From the NCBI GenBank assembly GCA_003427395.1, contig BFEA01000054.1, positions 308,184-335,165 of the forward strand: DNA of 26,982 nt. Direction: 5' to 3'. Shown one piece after another: positions 1-9,769 of this stretch. The stretch comes from Chara braunii (lineage: Eukaryota; Streptophyta; Charophyceae; Charales; Characeae). The notes under the pieces were generated by a model. That model ran no database searches. It saw only the letters and a list, made by a program, of their open reading frames with translations, and was not told where the DNA came from. Every line of letters starts with the position of its first letter. The first letter of the stretch is position 1. The position numbers were made by a program, and so were the translations under genes.

Positions 1-156
1 AGAGAGTTGCTTGAGAGTGATCTATACTACACACAACACATGACCCAGCATACACACACACACACACAGAGAGAGAGAGAGGGAGAGAGAGAGACAGAGT
101 TGCTTGAGAGTAATCTATACTACACACAACACATGACCCAGCATACACACACACAG

Positions 157-214
<58 letters not shown>

Positions 215-216
215 GG
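1..216. repeat. Duplicated compound microsatellite, (AC)n then (AG)n
   Basis: A 93-bp unit (GTTGCTTGAGAG, a unique stretch, an AC run, then an AG run) occurs twice in tandem, starting near positions 6 and 99. The second copy carries the longer pure AG run (about 170-212). The two unique stretches differ by about one base, so the duplication is recent or was recently homogenised. Open frames through it are low-complexity artefacts. Confidence 0.95.
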
Positions 217-519
217 AGAGGCGAAGAGGTGCAGGTAGAGAGAAGAGGAAAGATCAAGCTGAAAGGACTCAAAGAGACTGAAGCAGAGGCGTGAGAGGAT
301 GTTGCTAAGGCAAGAAGCAAGAAGCACCAGCATCAGAGTGCATAGAGAAAAAGAGCGATAGAGGAGGGAGGAGTTGAGAGGTAAAAGCCGAACGTGCTAG
401 CGGGGGACGTGACCAGGAGACAGACAACAGACAGTGAGAGAGGCACGCAGGAGATCGGATCGAGGGACAGAAGTGCGCACTGGCGCCGCGACATTCGTTT
501 TGCACGTGATGACATATAC
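217..519. other. Purine-rich unassigned stretch
   Basis: No convincing gene, RNA or mobile-element signal was seen. The stretch is GA-rich, trailing out of the AG microsatellite. Short open frames on both strands have no recognisable domain. Confidence 0.5.
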
Positions 520-526
520 AGGTTTG

Positions 527-635
527 AGCTTAGGGCCAGATACCACTAGCCCCTGTTGTTCATTTCTGACCGTTGATCTTTGTAATCGAAGGTGAAAAAC
601 GAATAATCCAGGGTAGTGGGATCTGACCCTTAGCC
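527..635. repeat. Inverted repeat H0 (foldback unit)
   Basis: The left arm at about 527-554 (core CCAGATACCACTAG) is an imperfect reverse complement of the right arm at about 609-635 (core TAGTGGGATCTGACCC). The loop is about 55 bp. It is the first of four neighbouring palindromes that share a CCCACTAG-like core near the arm ends, suggesting one foldback or MITE-like family. Confidence 0.65.
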
Positions 636-734
636 AGAGAACGAACTCTTCCCCCTCGCAGAAAATATGAGCCTGGTGCATCGGCAGCATTCACGAGAAA
701 AAAAAAACAAGGGCCCACTTCCAGCTACGCTCTT

Positions 735-824
735 CCCCCGAATACAACGCACGGTCATTATTGCTGAATTTGGTGCACTTTTCCGTCTAAATTCGGCTAT
801 AATGACCGTATGTTGTACTCGGGG
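735..824. repeat. Inverted repeat H1 (foldback unit)
   Basis: Arms of about 38 bp. The left arm begins CCCCCGAATACAACGCACGG (735) and the right arm ends TGTTGTACTCGGGG (824). They can pair along nearly their whole length around a loop of roughly 15 bp, with a few mismatches. No coding potential is supported. Confidence 0.8.
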
Positions 825-886
825 CAAGACTGCAGCGCCGGTGGGCTCGGCAGAATCAAGACTCCGAGTTTCCGCGAGCGCGGTAG

Positions 887-1052
887 CCCCGGGGCCAGGT
901 CCCACTAGAAGCGTTGAGTATCTGGACGCGTTCGTGGAGATGTGCGGTTGAGAAAACTCAACGCGATTTCTGCACATATCTACAGACACGTCCAGATTTA
1001 GGTGTTGAGGAAACTCAACGCTGCTACCCGGTAGTGGGACCTGGCCCCCGGG
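887..1052. repeat. Inverted repeat H2 (foldback unit)
   Basis: The outer arms are CCCCGGGGCCAGGTCCCACT (887-906) and the complementary TAGTGGGACCTGGCCCCCGG (1033-1052). Inner arms carry GCGTTGAG and TCTGGACG with their complements CGTCCAGA and CTCAACGC. The whole 166 bp can fold as one long hairpin with a small central loop. A further GTTGAGAAAACTCAAC hairpin sits near 947-962. Confidence 0.85.
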
Positions 1053-1198
1053 AAAATCCAAGGACGGAAAACACGAGGTGTAAAAAACGGGCACGGATAG
1101 AAAAAAATGCGCGACGGGAAACAAAAACAAAGATGCGAACCGCCGCGCAAAGAACCGCCGCGCAAAGCACGGATGCGCGGTTGGCGGGAGAGCGGCTC

Positions 1199-1272
1199 GG
1201 GCGCGAGACGGGGGACACGCGCCGGTAGTGGAGACGGGCGCGAGACGGGGGACACGCGCCGGTAGTGGAGAC
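1199..1272. repeat. 37-bp tandem repeat, two copies
   Basis: Units 1199-1235 and 1236-1272 are essentially identical, starting GGGCGCGAGACGGGGGACAC and ending GGTAGTGGAGAC. They are GC-rich and lie between two of the foldback units. The ending repeats the TAGTGG core seen in the foldback arms. Confidence 0.95.
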
Positions 1273-1276
1273 GAAA

Positions 1277-1504
1277 ACCGGGTGGCCCGAGGTCCCACTA
1301 GCAAAGAGGGTAGGATCGAGCTCCGGAATCTGGGTGTGTACCAAAAAAAAAAAAAAAAAAAATCTGGATGTGTTTTATGCAGAGATGCAGAAAAGCAGTT
1401 CAATCTCGATTTCCTGCACATCTCCATGACCTCGTCCACATTCAGGCATTCGATCCGATCCTCTTTGCTAGTGAAGATGAAAACCGGTTTTGGAGGCTTT
1501 GGGC
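1277..1504. repeat. Inverted repeat H3 with internal A20 run
   Basis: The left arm (1277-1340; ACCGGGTGGCCCGAGG, then CCCACTAGCAAAGAGG) pairs imperfectly with the right arm (about 1425-1504; CCTCTTTGCTAGTGAAG, then GGCTTTGGGCC). Unlike its neighbours it encloses a pure run of 20 A at 1343-1362. The A run inside the loop could be a retroposed tail or simple slippage. Confidence 0.75.
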
Positions 1505-1515
1505 CTCGTTCGACA

Positions 1516-2327
1516 CCACTTGAACTCAAGGGTTGACGGAAAATTCTTCGTTCCACCCCTCCCTAATGACCCTAATGACCCCGCCGTAATGTTTTCACTT
1601 TGAATTCCTGCTCTCAAGTGTGCATACTTGAAACTCTCAAGTGCGGAGGCAGTGGGGGGGGGGGGCGCCGCAGCTGGAGGGATAGCGCTTCGCTGCACCT
1701 TGGAACGGCATTTGGCCTGGGCCACCGCTTCGCTGCTAACTCCGCCATCGCCGACGGAGAGCGGGAATCCCATGACACGCGTTCACTCACGCAGTCCGGG
1801 TAATTGGACCGGGTTTCGTCGAAGCAGCCAGTTACGCCCCCGAAGCCTTCAATTAGGAAGAGGCAGAGAAGAGCTTGTGATATAGACCCCCGCTTATGAG
1901 AGGCCGAAGGAGGGCACCGGGTCTTCGTGAAGTCAATCAAGGCAGCTCGAGGAAGTCAACACTATCGCGGGAGATTTCAAGTGAAGATGGGGTAGTATCA
2001 GTTTGCGAGAGTGGATGTCCTTGTTTGGTTGGGAGTGCGGGTGCTGGAGATACCAGAGCGTAGGAGGTGTGTTAGGGAACGAAGAGGAAGGCGATAGCTC
2101 TTGTCCGGGGAGGGAAACGAGGAGGTAGGTAGAGAGGTTAGGGATGAGGGGTATGGTGTGGCTTTGACGGTAACAAAGGGCTGAAGGGAGAAGTAGGAAA
2201 ATCAGTGCAACACCATGGGAGGAGGAAACCATGGTTGAGAAGAAGAAAATTCGATAGGACAGACACTCACAAGGAAGACTCGAGCTGCTAAGGCGGAAGA
2301 GAGTAGCTACCATCAAGAGTTCCAATT
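1516..2327. other. Unassigned stretch leading into LINE-A
   Basis: No gene is recognised. Visible items are a doubled CCCTAATGA near 1560-1580, a G-run at about 1652-1663, and a purine-rich stretch from about 1850. The 5' end of LINE-A probably lies somewhere here, since its ORF1 begins at 2328, but I cannot place it. There is no detectable similarity to the LINE-D leader. Confidence 0.4.
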
Positions 2328-4993
2328 ATGGCAGATATGGAAGCAGAAGACCTAGAAGGAGGGATTCGTCCGCATCCACCGACGAATTTCTGGTCAATGG
2401 AAGATCAAGTAAGGCAGTCAATAGGGCAAAGCTATGACAAGGGAGTCATGCAGATCAATCCAAATTTTGGTGAGGTCGTGATTGATGCAAGGGGGAAGAG
2501 GTTCAAAGTGAATGGTTCGTTGGATGAGATTAAGGAGAAGTGGTTGAAGGAAAGAACAATCATCATGCCAGTGGTTTTCCAGGATAACTCTCGAAATCTT
2601 ACGAGAGGGGTCAAAGAGGACTTGATTCGGGCGTACGAGGATGGGTGGATGGCGAGAAGGCTATTTAGCCCGGAGGTAAGAAGAGGTAAAGTCACTTTCG
2701 AAGGAGCAAATGTAATCTCGTACGTGGCAAAGTCCCCGGAGGTAGTACTGTGGATGGTACAAAAAGCTTCGACGAACCTGAATCTGAGAGGGGTGGATTA
2801 CCCTGTGATATTCAACCCCTGGATGACGAAAGTTGACCTAAAGGAACTCAAGTTGAAGGAGGCCGAGACCAATTTCTGGATCGTGGCTCTCAGAGTTCCT
2901 TTAGAAGGCTTCTACTATCTGACATCCGTGGTGGAAGGGTTGATTGGGGGAGTCAAAAACATGCACCCCCCGGAAGCGGACCGTTCGCGGTCGAAGTTGA
3001 TGAACGTAAAGTTTGACATGGATCCACAGGCGAGGTATAGGGTGGAAAATACACTGGCAGTAGAGTCGCTGAAAGGCGAAATTTGGAAGATTGAGGTGGC
3101 GACCCTGTACACCGATTGGTATCGAACCAGACGGTGGTATTTTCACACAGAGGACAATTGTCCTAGGGCAGCACAAGGGGAGAGGTCGACGAGACAGTGG
3201 TCAAACTCTCGTCTCCCACAGCATAATGGACCCCCGTCGAACTAGGAAGCGTCAGCGAAGCAAGGAGATCGAGTGCAGGTGCAGGAGGATAAAAGACCTC
3301 ATACGGAGGCAGAACAACGTGAGGTAGGAATTGCCTACCAAGGGGCAGGACAGATACCGTCAGTCACGCAAAGTCGACAAGACCATCGATCTCGCCAGGA
3401 ACTCCAACAAACGAGGGGCCTACCCACAACTCGTGGAGGGCGTGGCCCGCTAGCGGGTGATTTAGAACTCGGAGAGCAGGCAGGGTGTCATATCCCTCGA
3501 CAACCTCTAGGCCCCATCACCCAGACACCTGGATATCAGCCACCACACCCGACCACTCCCCAACCACATTACCCCGATGATCGCATGCCACCACCCCCCT
3601 TCTCAAACTCGTCGTCTTTGATACCTGAGTGGTCGCAAGCGTCGTATTGGACGGGTCATCCCAGCTCGAACCCACAGCCCGCTTACCTGCAGAGGTCGCC
3701 GCCCTATATGCCCCATCGGAACGCCTACTTACAAATTTGTCACTCCCCATCGACCACACACCCCCCTAGAGTCTTAGAGCCACTACATGTGTACAACCAC
3801 CTGATAGGGGGATATCCTCCCCCTGGGGCGGAGTCCTACTGGTAGGAGGACTACGGGATGGATGTGCATAATCAGGGTACTAGATACCAGTCAGGACAGG
3901 TGGGGTCGCAAGGTCCGAAACGGAGGGAGTCGTTAGTTACTAGGGGCAGGGGTTTGAACGGGAGGATCATAGGAGGCGTGGGGACATGGGCAATTCGCAG
4001 GGGCGTCTTTTTCTTCGAAGGAGAAGATTGGGAGCATACAGCGATAAAAGAGGAAGGAGTCGGGAAACAACGGACGTGGCATAGGGGGCACAGTGGGCAC
4101 AGGGGGCACAGGGGGCTTAGGGGGGAGAGGGTCTAGCTCTTTCGGTGTTGTCAGAATTACGAGTGGGAGTAGGAAGTGAGGTCTTGGGAGATGAGTTGCT
4201 AGAGTCAGGGGGCAGAGATCTGGGCCCAGAATGTTCAAAATCCTCTACAAGTAGTTCGGGGGCACCACGCGGAAGGCAAAGGTAATCATCAAATACACAA
4301 AGTGAATTGGAATATAGGGGAAACCATGGTGGGAGGGCCTCGGTCATCCGTCATCGGGATAGAAGCAGGGTTGAAAGGAGAATGGTTCCTTTGATGTGTA
4401 CAACAACGGAGGAAGGAGTCGTTTTTTCTGGGAATGGCAAATAATGGTCGCCCTGTGCTCCCATCGGTAGAAACGAGTAGAACCCCGACTCCAGTGGAGA
4501 TTGTCACAAAGGCTAAGGATTTATATGGAGAGACGTTTCCTTTTCGGTTGATTCCAAGATCGACGATGGTGAGCATTATAGTCCCACTAGAGGAGAGGAT
4601 TTATAAGTTCTATTTTTCCCTGCTCGATGCCAGGATCAATGTTGTTACATCGGACACCCTCTCTCTGACGGGGTTGCAGTGGTTCAAGCTAGATCCTGTT
4701 CGAGAACAGACTGTGCAAGAATTGGAAATGATTGCCCTCGAATGTCAACTCGGATTCTGTTGCATGTAAATGCGAAATTGGCGGACTCGGAGAACCCCCA
4801 CTCCCCCTTTGTGAGGGATCCGTTGATAGCGCCCTGGATATCGTCCACCAGGTCAGTGGAATCACGGGAGTCCTCAAGAGATAACCCAATGGCGCACACA
4901 CCCACTGGGGGAAACGACCGTCGGGGTGACGACACTCTGCTCCAATCAGACTGCATCGAAGGTCAAACAGCGGTCAATGCCTCTGATGGTTAG
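2328..4993 (+). pseudogene. LINE-A ORF1 (RNA-binding protein, degenerate)
   Basis: ORF1 of plant-type L1 elements encodes an RNA-binding partner of the ORF2 protein. The start ATG (2328) opens an acidic N-terminus that aligns with LINE-D ORF1 (EKWLKERTIIMP versus TQWLKEHTIVFS; NVISYVAKS versus HMISYVARN; FWIVALRVPLEGF versus YWVMAVRVPLGAF). The zinc-knuckle position is damaged (YTDWYRTRRWYF...NCPR, first cysteines lost). A Pro/Gln-rich linker follows (about 3480-3840). One frame holds from 2328 to about 4745 despite TAG at 3243, 3843 and 4134 and more stops to about 4395. A one-base slip near 4745 then moves to the frame ending at TAG 4991. The C-terminal part (from about 4440; LLDARI, GLQWF, PLIAPWI) matches LINE-D. 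This reading across stops is inference supported by the LINE-D alignment. Confidence 0.75.
4080..4125 (+). repeat. GGGCACAGG-type minisatellite
   Basis: About four copies of a 9-bp GGGGGCACA-like unit lie inside the low-complexity linker of LINE-A ORF1. It is probably slippage in an already repetitive linker. Confidence 0.7.
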
Positions 4994-7440
4994 ATTAAAG
5001 TTAGCAACTTAGAATGTTAGAGGGATGGGTAGTCCCCCGGACAGAGGGAAGAGGAAGAGGATCAAATCGTGGCTGTTTTCAGATAAGCTAAATGGACTGT
5101 GCATACAAGAATCTAAATTAGATGAGGTCAAACTTCAAAGATGTGCAGGGTGGTGGGAGGGGCCGCAAGTGTGGTCCCCGGCACAGGGTACGAAGGGAGG
5201 GGTAGGGGTCGTGTTACACAAAGACCTGGAACCGCTAATTATTGACGCAGAGGCGGACTTGTGGGGCAGATGGGCTTGGTTCTGCCTACAAGTGGGACAT
5301 GATAACTGGCTGTTGTTGACGGTATATGCACCATCGGACCTGCAGAGGAGAGTGGAATTTTTGCAAAGACTAGCAGGGAGGATACCAAAAGCATGCCACA
5401 TGATCATTACAGGAGACTGAAATGTCTCGCTGGTCGAGACTATGGTGCAAGGCTCACGGACAGCAGGCAGAAGGGACGCATAGGCGTTGTTCGAGATGAT
5501 GCAGACACATGATTTGACAAACCCGTTTCGCTCACTAAACCCAGACTTACTGGGGTCACGTGGTATACGAATCCCAGGAGAGATAGAAGAGAGGTGACAA
5601 GGCGCCGCTTTTTTTTTTTTTTTGTCTCGAAATCGATGAGCCAATAGGTAACAGCGATCAGGCAACAGTCTCACCCCCTCTCAGACCATAAGCCAGTGAT
5701 TGCGGAGGTTGTAATGGACATTCCGGGGGGGGTAAAGTTTTTTCAAGTTGAACTCTTTGAATTTGGTGGATCCGGGGCTGAAGGCTTGGGTGCAGGAGTA
5801 CATGGAAGCATGGGGCTCAACTAAAGAGCAGTTCACTTCGGCAGCAGACTGGTGGGATAGAGAAATGGCAACTATTTCAGGCATGATGAATGTGTGCTTT
5901 CAAATTTTGGCCAGGGACAGAAACAGGGAGGAGGAGTTTAAGAGGTCCGTAGAGGAAGCAAAGAGGAGGATGGAGCAACATCCAATTTCGGAACAAACAT
6001 GGGTGGATGAAAGAGCGAGAAGGTTGGTGAAGTGAGAAAAAATATAAGCAGACAAACATGCACAGTGGGAGGAGACATTGAAGATTAAAGGGGTCATAAC
6101 CCATGATAGGTTGACCAAATAAACCTTCCGCAGGCTCTTACCGAGCGCAGCACACCACCAAGTCGTCGAGTTGGATCATCCTTTTGACCCAGGAGTGGCC
6201 CTGGCATCGGACCCTACATAAATGTTCGAGTTTGCACGCCTCTATTACTTGGATATCCTGACCACGAGAAGGTTAATGGACTCACCACATACAGATCTGT
6301 CACAGGACACCGAGATGTGGCAGCAGACTGAGGTGGAACTGACAGTGCAAGAAAGACTGAGTTTAGACAGATCGATGACGCTGGAGGAACTAGCGTAAAC
6401 CCTGGAAGTGATGGCACCAGGGAAATCCCCGGGGAAAATTGATCTTACGGTGGAATTATTCCGCTGCTGTTGGGAAGTTATGGGCCCGCCACTTGTGGAG
6501 ATATACAACGTGGTATTAGTGGGGGAAAAGTTGGGGGCGGGGATGACTCTCGGGACCATTTCGTTAATGTTCAAGAAACAGGATAAGGCCAATGTGAGAA
6601 ATTACCGCCCGATCTCCCTTCTAAATGTGGACTACAAAATCCTGGCTAAAACGATGGCGATAAGGTTAGGGAGGTTGCTCTCGAGGCTCGTGGAGCGGAA
6701 TCAGGGGGCGTTCATGAAAGGTAGGTCAATCTGCCTCAACATTCTGACAACAATTGAGTCAGTAGAAGTGTTGTAGATGGAGAATAGGGACATGACCGTG
6801 CTGTTATTGGATCTAGAGAAGGCCTAAGACAGAGTAGGCTGGTCCTTTACACTTACGACGCTGAGGAAGATGGGGTTTGGAGAAGGTTTCTGCAGATGGA
6901 TGATTGCAATGTACACAACAGCATCTTCAGCGGTACATGTTAATGGTCACTTGTCAAGGTCGTTTCAGCTTACCCGCTCCCTTCGGTAGGGTTGCCCGTT
7001 GGCCCCGCTGCTGTTCGTACTGCAGTTGGAGATGCCACTGAACTGCATCCGGAAGCATCAGTTAATAAAGGGACTCCTGCTAGGGGCTGGAAAGGAGTGC
7101 AGGGCAAAAGCGCTAACAAATAATCTCTTCCTGATTTCGGAGAACTCACTCACCTCGCTGTCAGCGATCAAAGTTGTCCTCCAGGAATACTCGATGTTGT
7201 TGGAGGTATAGGTGAACTATAATAAGTTTGCGTACATCTTACAAGAGGATTTTATCTTACGGTGGAACGGGGTATGCACAGGGTGAACTCAGCAGAAGGG
7301 GAGCGGTTCCTAGGGGTGATGATTAACTCGGAATTGATGTCCGCGACCCAAGGGGTAGCGATCCAACAACGAATTGCAGCAAAACTGAAAGTGTGGGGCT
7401 CTACGTGGCATCTGTCATTGTTCGGTCGGACACTTGTAAT
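4986..7440 (+). pseudogene. LINE-A ORF2 (APE endonuclease + reverse transcriptase, degenerate, 3'-truncated)
   Basis: ORF2 nicks target DNA and primes reverse transcription there. The ATG at 4986 lies inside the ORF1 stop (GATGGTTAG). Endonuclease motifs: N in T*NVRG (5010), E in CIQESK, GD*N (5412-5423, tryptophan now TGA) and SDHKPV (about 5685). A linker matching LINE-D follows (5748-6035). RT blocks: PGKSPGKID (6417), RNYRPISLLN (6597), GAFMKGR, LLLDLEKA*DRV (6800), RSLR*GCPLAPLL (6975), and the active-site box decayed to LTNN (7113-7124). One frame persists from 4986 to about 7210, then a frameshift. Coding stops at 7440 in SLFGRTLVI, where the 525-bp element is inserted. No RNase H or zf-RVT part remains. 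A T15 run (about 5610-5624) interrupts the endonuclease. Confidence 0.85.
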
Positions 7441-7970
7441 TCAACAGAAAAAATTTCAAGAATTAAATAATAATAATAGAGTAAAATTGTATTCTAAATT
7501 CCAAATTTTTATTTCATCTTAAAAAATATAATTCCAATTTTAAAATTTTATGTCTTACTTGAAAACTTTCCTTCTAGGAATGGGGTATCCGTTCTTATTT
7601 GAACTGCATGCTAGAGATGGAATGAAAGTCTGGATGAGTTCATGAAATATTTTAATTGGACTGTCATTCTAAGTAAGGATTTCCAGTCATAAATAGGTTA
7701 ATCCAATCGAAATTAGACGATATTTGTTGTAATAGAATGAAAGTCTAATTAAAACATTTCATAAACTTATCCAGACTTTAATTCCATTTTGAACAAATAG
7801 ATGTAGTTGGAAGGGAAAACTCATATTTAGACGGGAACTTATCAAATTAAATTGAAAATTTTAGAATTGGACAAACATTGGAATGATAATTTATAAATAT
7901 GAAGGATTTTTTTTTTATGGAATATTTTTTCAACTTTCATTTCTTATGGAATTTTTTCTGTTGGAGTAAT
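7436..7970 (+). mobile_element. 525-bp terminal-inverted-repeat element, copy 1 (MITE-like)
   Basis: The element spans 7441-7965. Its ends are TCAACAGAAAAAATTTC and, on the complement, TCCAACAGAAAAAATTCC. It is flanked by GTAAT on both sides (7436-7440 and 7966-7970), a candidate 5-bp target duplication. It is AT-rich and has no credible transposase, so it is presumably non-autonomous. A second copy of exactly the same 525-bp length lies at 11525-12049. TIRs plus a 5-bp duplication do not match the usual plant superfamilies (TA, 3, 8 or 9-10 bp), so the superfamily is left open. Confidence 0.85.
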
Positions 7971-8074
7971 GACCTCAACAAGTTTCCACCGGTAGGGGTA
8001 TGTTCCCGGGCCTCGGTGGTCTCATTTGGAATAAAAAGTACTATGTTTCTCAAAAAAAAAAAAAAAAAAAAAAA
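7971..8074 (+). mobile_element. LINE 3' end with AATAAA and A23 tail
   Basis: A short GC-rich segment (TTCCCGGGCCTCGGTGG) is followed by AATAAA (8030), then ATGTTTCTC directly before 23 A. This resembles the usual end of a plant L1-type transcript. It is probably the 3' end of LINE-A joined to ORF2 by an internal deletion. It could instead be the tail of a separate short insertion. Confidence 0.65.
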
Positions 8075-8079
8075 GTTGA

Positions 8080-8150
8080 GGTTCAAGTGCACACTTACTC
8101 GATATATGGTTTCATGTATACTTGAGGAAGAATAACCTGCACTTGAAACC
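8080..8150. repeat. Small foldback, GGTTCAAGTGCA arms
   Basis: GAGGTTCAAGTGCA just after the LINE-A tail pairs with TGCACTTGAAACC at about 8138-8150, leaving a ~45-bp loop. The arms are short and imperfect. It may be a small foldback element. Confidence 0.5.
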
Positions 8151-8212
8151 AAACTCCACGTCTTGACCAATCCTGGACCAGGATCGCCTGCTAAAAAACT
8201 TTAAAAAGAAAG

Positions 8213-8337
8213 GAAAAAAAAAAGCCCACTTGGAGTGCTGGCGGTATCCGCTGACACTTGAATTCAAGGTACCTTCGGGAGGTACCTTGAGTTCTAAGTG
8301 CGATTTTGCCCCAGCGGCACTTGACACTTTTTTCTTT
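8213..8337. repeat. Foldback element with nested palindrome
   Basis: The inner arms ACTTGAATTCAAGGTACCTT (8256-8275) and the GGTACCTTGAGTTCTAAGT side (8281-8299) form a near-perfect hairpin. Outer sequences (AAAAAGCCCACTTGGAGTGCTGGCGG and its rough complement CCAGCGGCACTTGACAC) extend the symmetry. No coding potential. It is likely a small MITE-like palindromic insertion. Confidence 0.65.
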
Positions 8338-8358
8338 TTTTCTTTTTTTTCTTTTTTA
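8325..8358. repeat. Pyrimidine tract, T-runs broken by single C
   Basis: T6-8 runs are separated by single C residues. Read on the - strand it is an A-rich tail-like tract. It could be the tail of a minus-strand retroposon such as LINE-B, or simple repeat. Confidence 0.6.
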
Positions 8359-8359
8359 A

Positions 8360-8780
8360 CAAAACAGTCTCTTTCCATTACCAAATCATCAAACATTGAG
8401 GTCGGGGACTTCACAACTCAAACCGGGGTTATCCCGACAGCCTCAGCCGATTTCGCTTATAGCCATCAGGGCTGAAATATCTCCCTTCGCCATGCTTCTT
8501 CACAGTAACACATTTCTATGATACGCAACAACACTTCACCCTACCACACTAACTCTTCTAATCCATTTTCCTTCATTGTGAGTTCCCCTCTAACCTACCC
8601 CTACATCCCATCTACTCTTATTGTTAACCTATCATCCCTACACTATCCTTCCTACTCCCACTCTATCCACCCTACCTACGTACACAGGCCTATTCGGCCT
8701 GAGACCAGCCTACCTTGGCAGGTTGGAACCACTGTTCCAAAGCACCATGGTACGCTGCCACCCTCCACCTCTTGTGTGAC
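8360..8780. other. Unassigned stretch, pyrimidine-rich, probably LINE-B 3' UTR
   Basis: No gene is recognised. It lies between the A-rich (minus-strand) tract and the LINE-B ORF2 stop, so the 3' untranslated part of LINE-B is the simplest reading. The + strand is strongly C/T-rich at 8520-8670. Alternating CCTAC and CACTC runs are low-complexity. Confidence 0.4.
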
Positions 8781-9760
8781 CTATTGCGGTCGTCCCCTTG
8801 AACCGAGATACCCTGGTTCGTACAACCTCTGAATAAACCACCTCGAGAGCTGAAGCCCCCGGGTCCGATGATAGCCCGCCAGCTGGTTATGGATTCCCCA
8901 CGTCTTCAGGAACCACCATAGTTGGATGCGGCTGGCTTTCCCTTCCTTTGCCTTCCTCCACCAGTCTACAGTGATGTTTTGTCTTATGTCTTTCTTGACT
9001 CCAGATTTGATCTCCTTATCTGAGAACGGGCGTCTCTCAAACCTGGACCGGTTTCGATCCGCCTAGATGACCGCACAGATCACCGCTCTAACCACCTGTG
9101 CCACGTACGGCCACCCTCTCAATCTCTTGCAGTCCTCAGGGGAGAAACCTAACAATACCCATTTCTCATCCCATTCGATTCCCTCTCCTCCCATCAACTG
9201 CCAATGTGTGCCCCGCCACCGCCAAATACGTTTGGAGGCAGGGCATTCCCACCAGAGATGGCGCATAGATTCAAACGGGCACCTACAGCAGGTGCATCCC
9301 AATTCCACCTCCATCCCCCTAGCCCGTAACCAAACCGCAGAAAGCGTTACCAACAGTGATAACATCCATTGAATACAGGCGTACTTAACATTTGGCAACT
9401 CCAACAGAAATCGCCATAGCTTTTCAAAACTTCTTACCTCCTCCTAGAGGTCTATCGGGAGCACTGCACTCCATCTTGTTATTGCCACTGCCGCCGGAGA
9501 TCTCCGCGGCCTATTCGCAGTGAGGTAGGACTCCCTTGGAGAATACACTGTTAGATTCAGCCCCTGCGGGTGTGCCTCGTGGCTCTACCTCCAGACCTGG
9601 TCCATGCTTCCGGGTCAATCCTCAGGTCTCGTAGTGCAGTCTGTCCTACCCACTGTATCTGCGTCACCCTCCCTCTTTCATCTCTCCTCGGTATCACCCG
9701 TATCTGTGGTGGGTTCAATCATCTTAGGCTCCTGGAAACCGGGTCCAGTGTTTCTTAGAG
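8781..9760 (-). pseudogene. LINE-B: 3' fragment of an L1-type ORF2 with zf-RVT motif
   Basis: On the - strand, 9404-9063 encodes LELPNVKYACIQWML, WLRARGMEVELGC and a CX2CX6HX4C zinc motif (CRCPFESMRHLWWEC). This aligns with the zf-RVT part of LINE-D (WCVRRRMQVRLFCSSC, HIWWDC). After a frame change the C-terminal region continues at about 9000-8784 (QLWWFLKTWGIHNQL, LSRWFIQRLYEPG) to a TAG on the complement of 8781-8783. The C-terminal W and F pattern resembles LINE-D. The endonuclease and RT are absent, so it is 5'-truncated, as is common for LINE insertions. The junction is near 9760, next to an A-rich tract at 9770-9787. Confidence 0.75.
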
Positions 9761-9769
9761 GAATCTCCA

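Larger units (their letters stand above)
2328..8074 (+). mobile_element. LINE-A: degenerate L1-type non-LTR retrotransposon
   Basis: The order is ORF1, an ORF1/ORF2 overlap, ORF2 (APE endonuclease then RT), a 3' remnant with AATAAA at 8030-8035, and an A23 tail (8052-8074). ORF2 breaks off in the post-RT region at 7440, where a 525-bp inverted-repeat element is inserted. Only about 80 bp separates that insertion from the A-tail region, so roughly 1.9 kb of ORF2, including the zf-RVT region seen in LINE-D, is missing. The true 5' end is not determined. Confidence 0.85.

Noticed and set aside
7-294. Open frames through the AC/AG microsatellite
   Set aside because: They translate to alternating dipeptides and are repeat artefacts. 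The same applies to the frames at 16867-17244.
630-1556. 308-residue minus-strand open frame
   Set aside because: It runs through three palindromes, a tandem repeat and a poly(A/T) run that reads as polyphenylalanine. Its composition is that of inverted repeats, with no domain.
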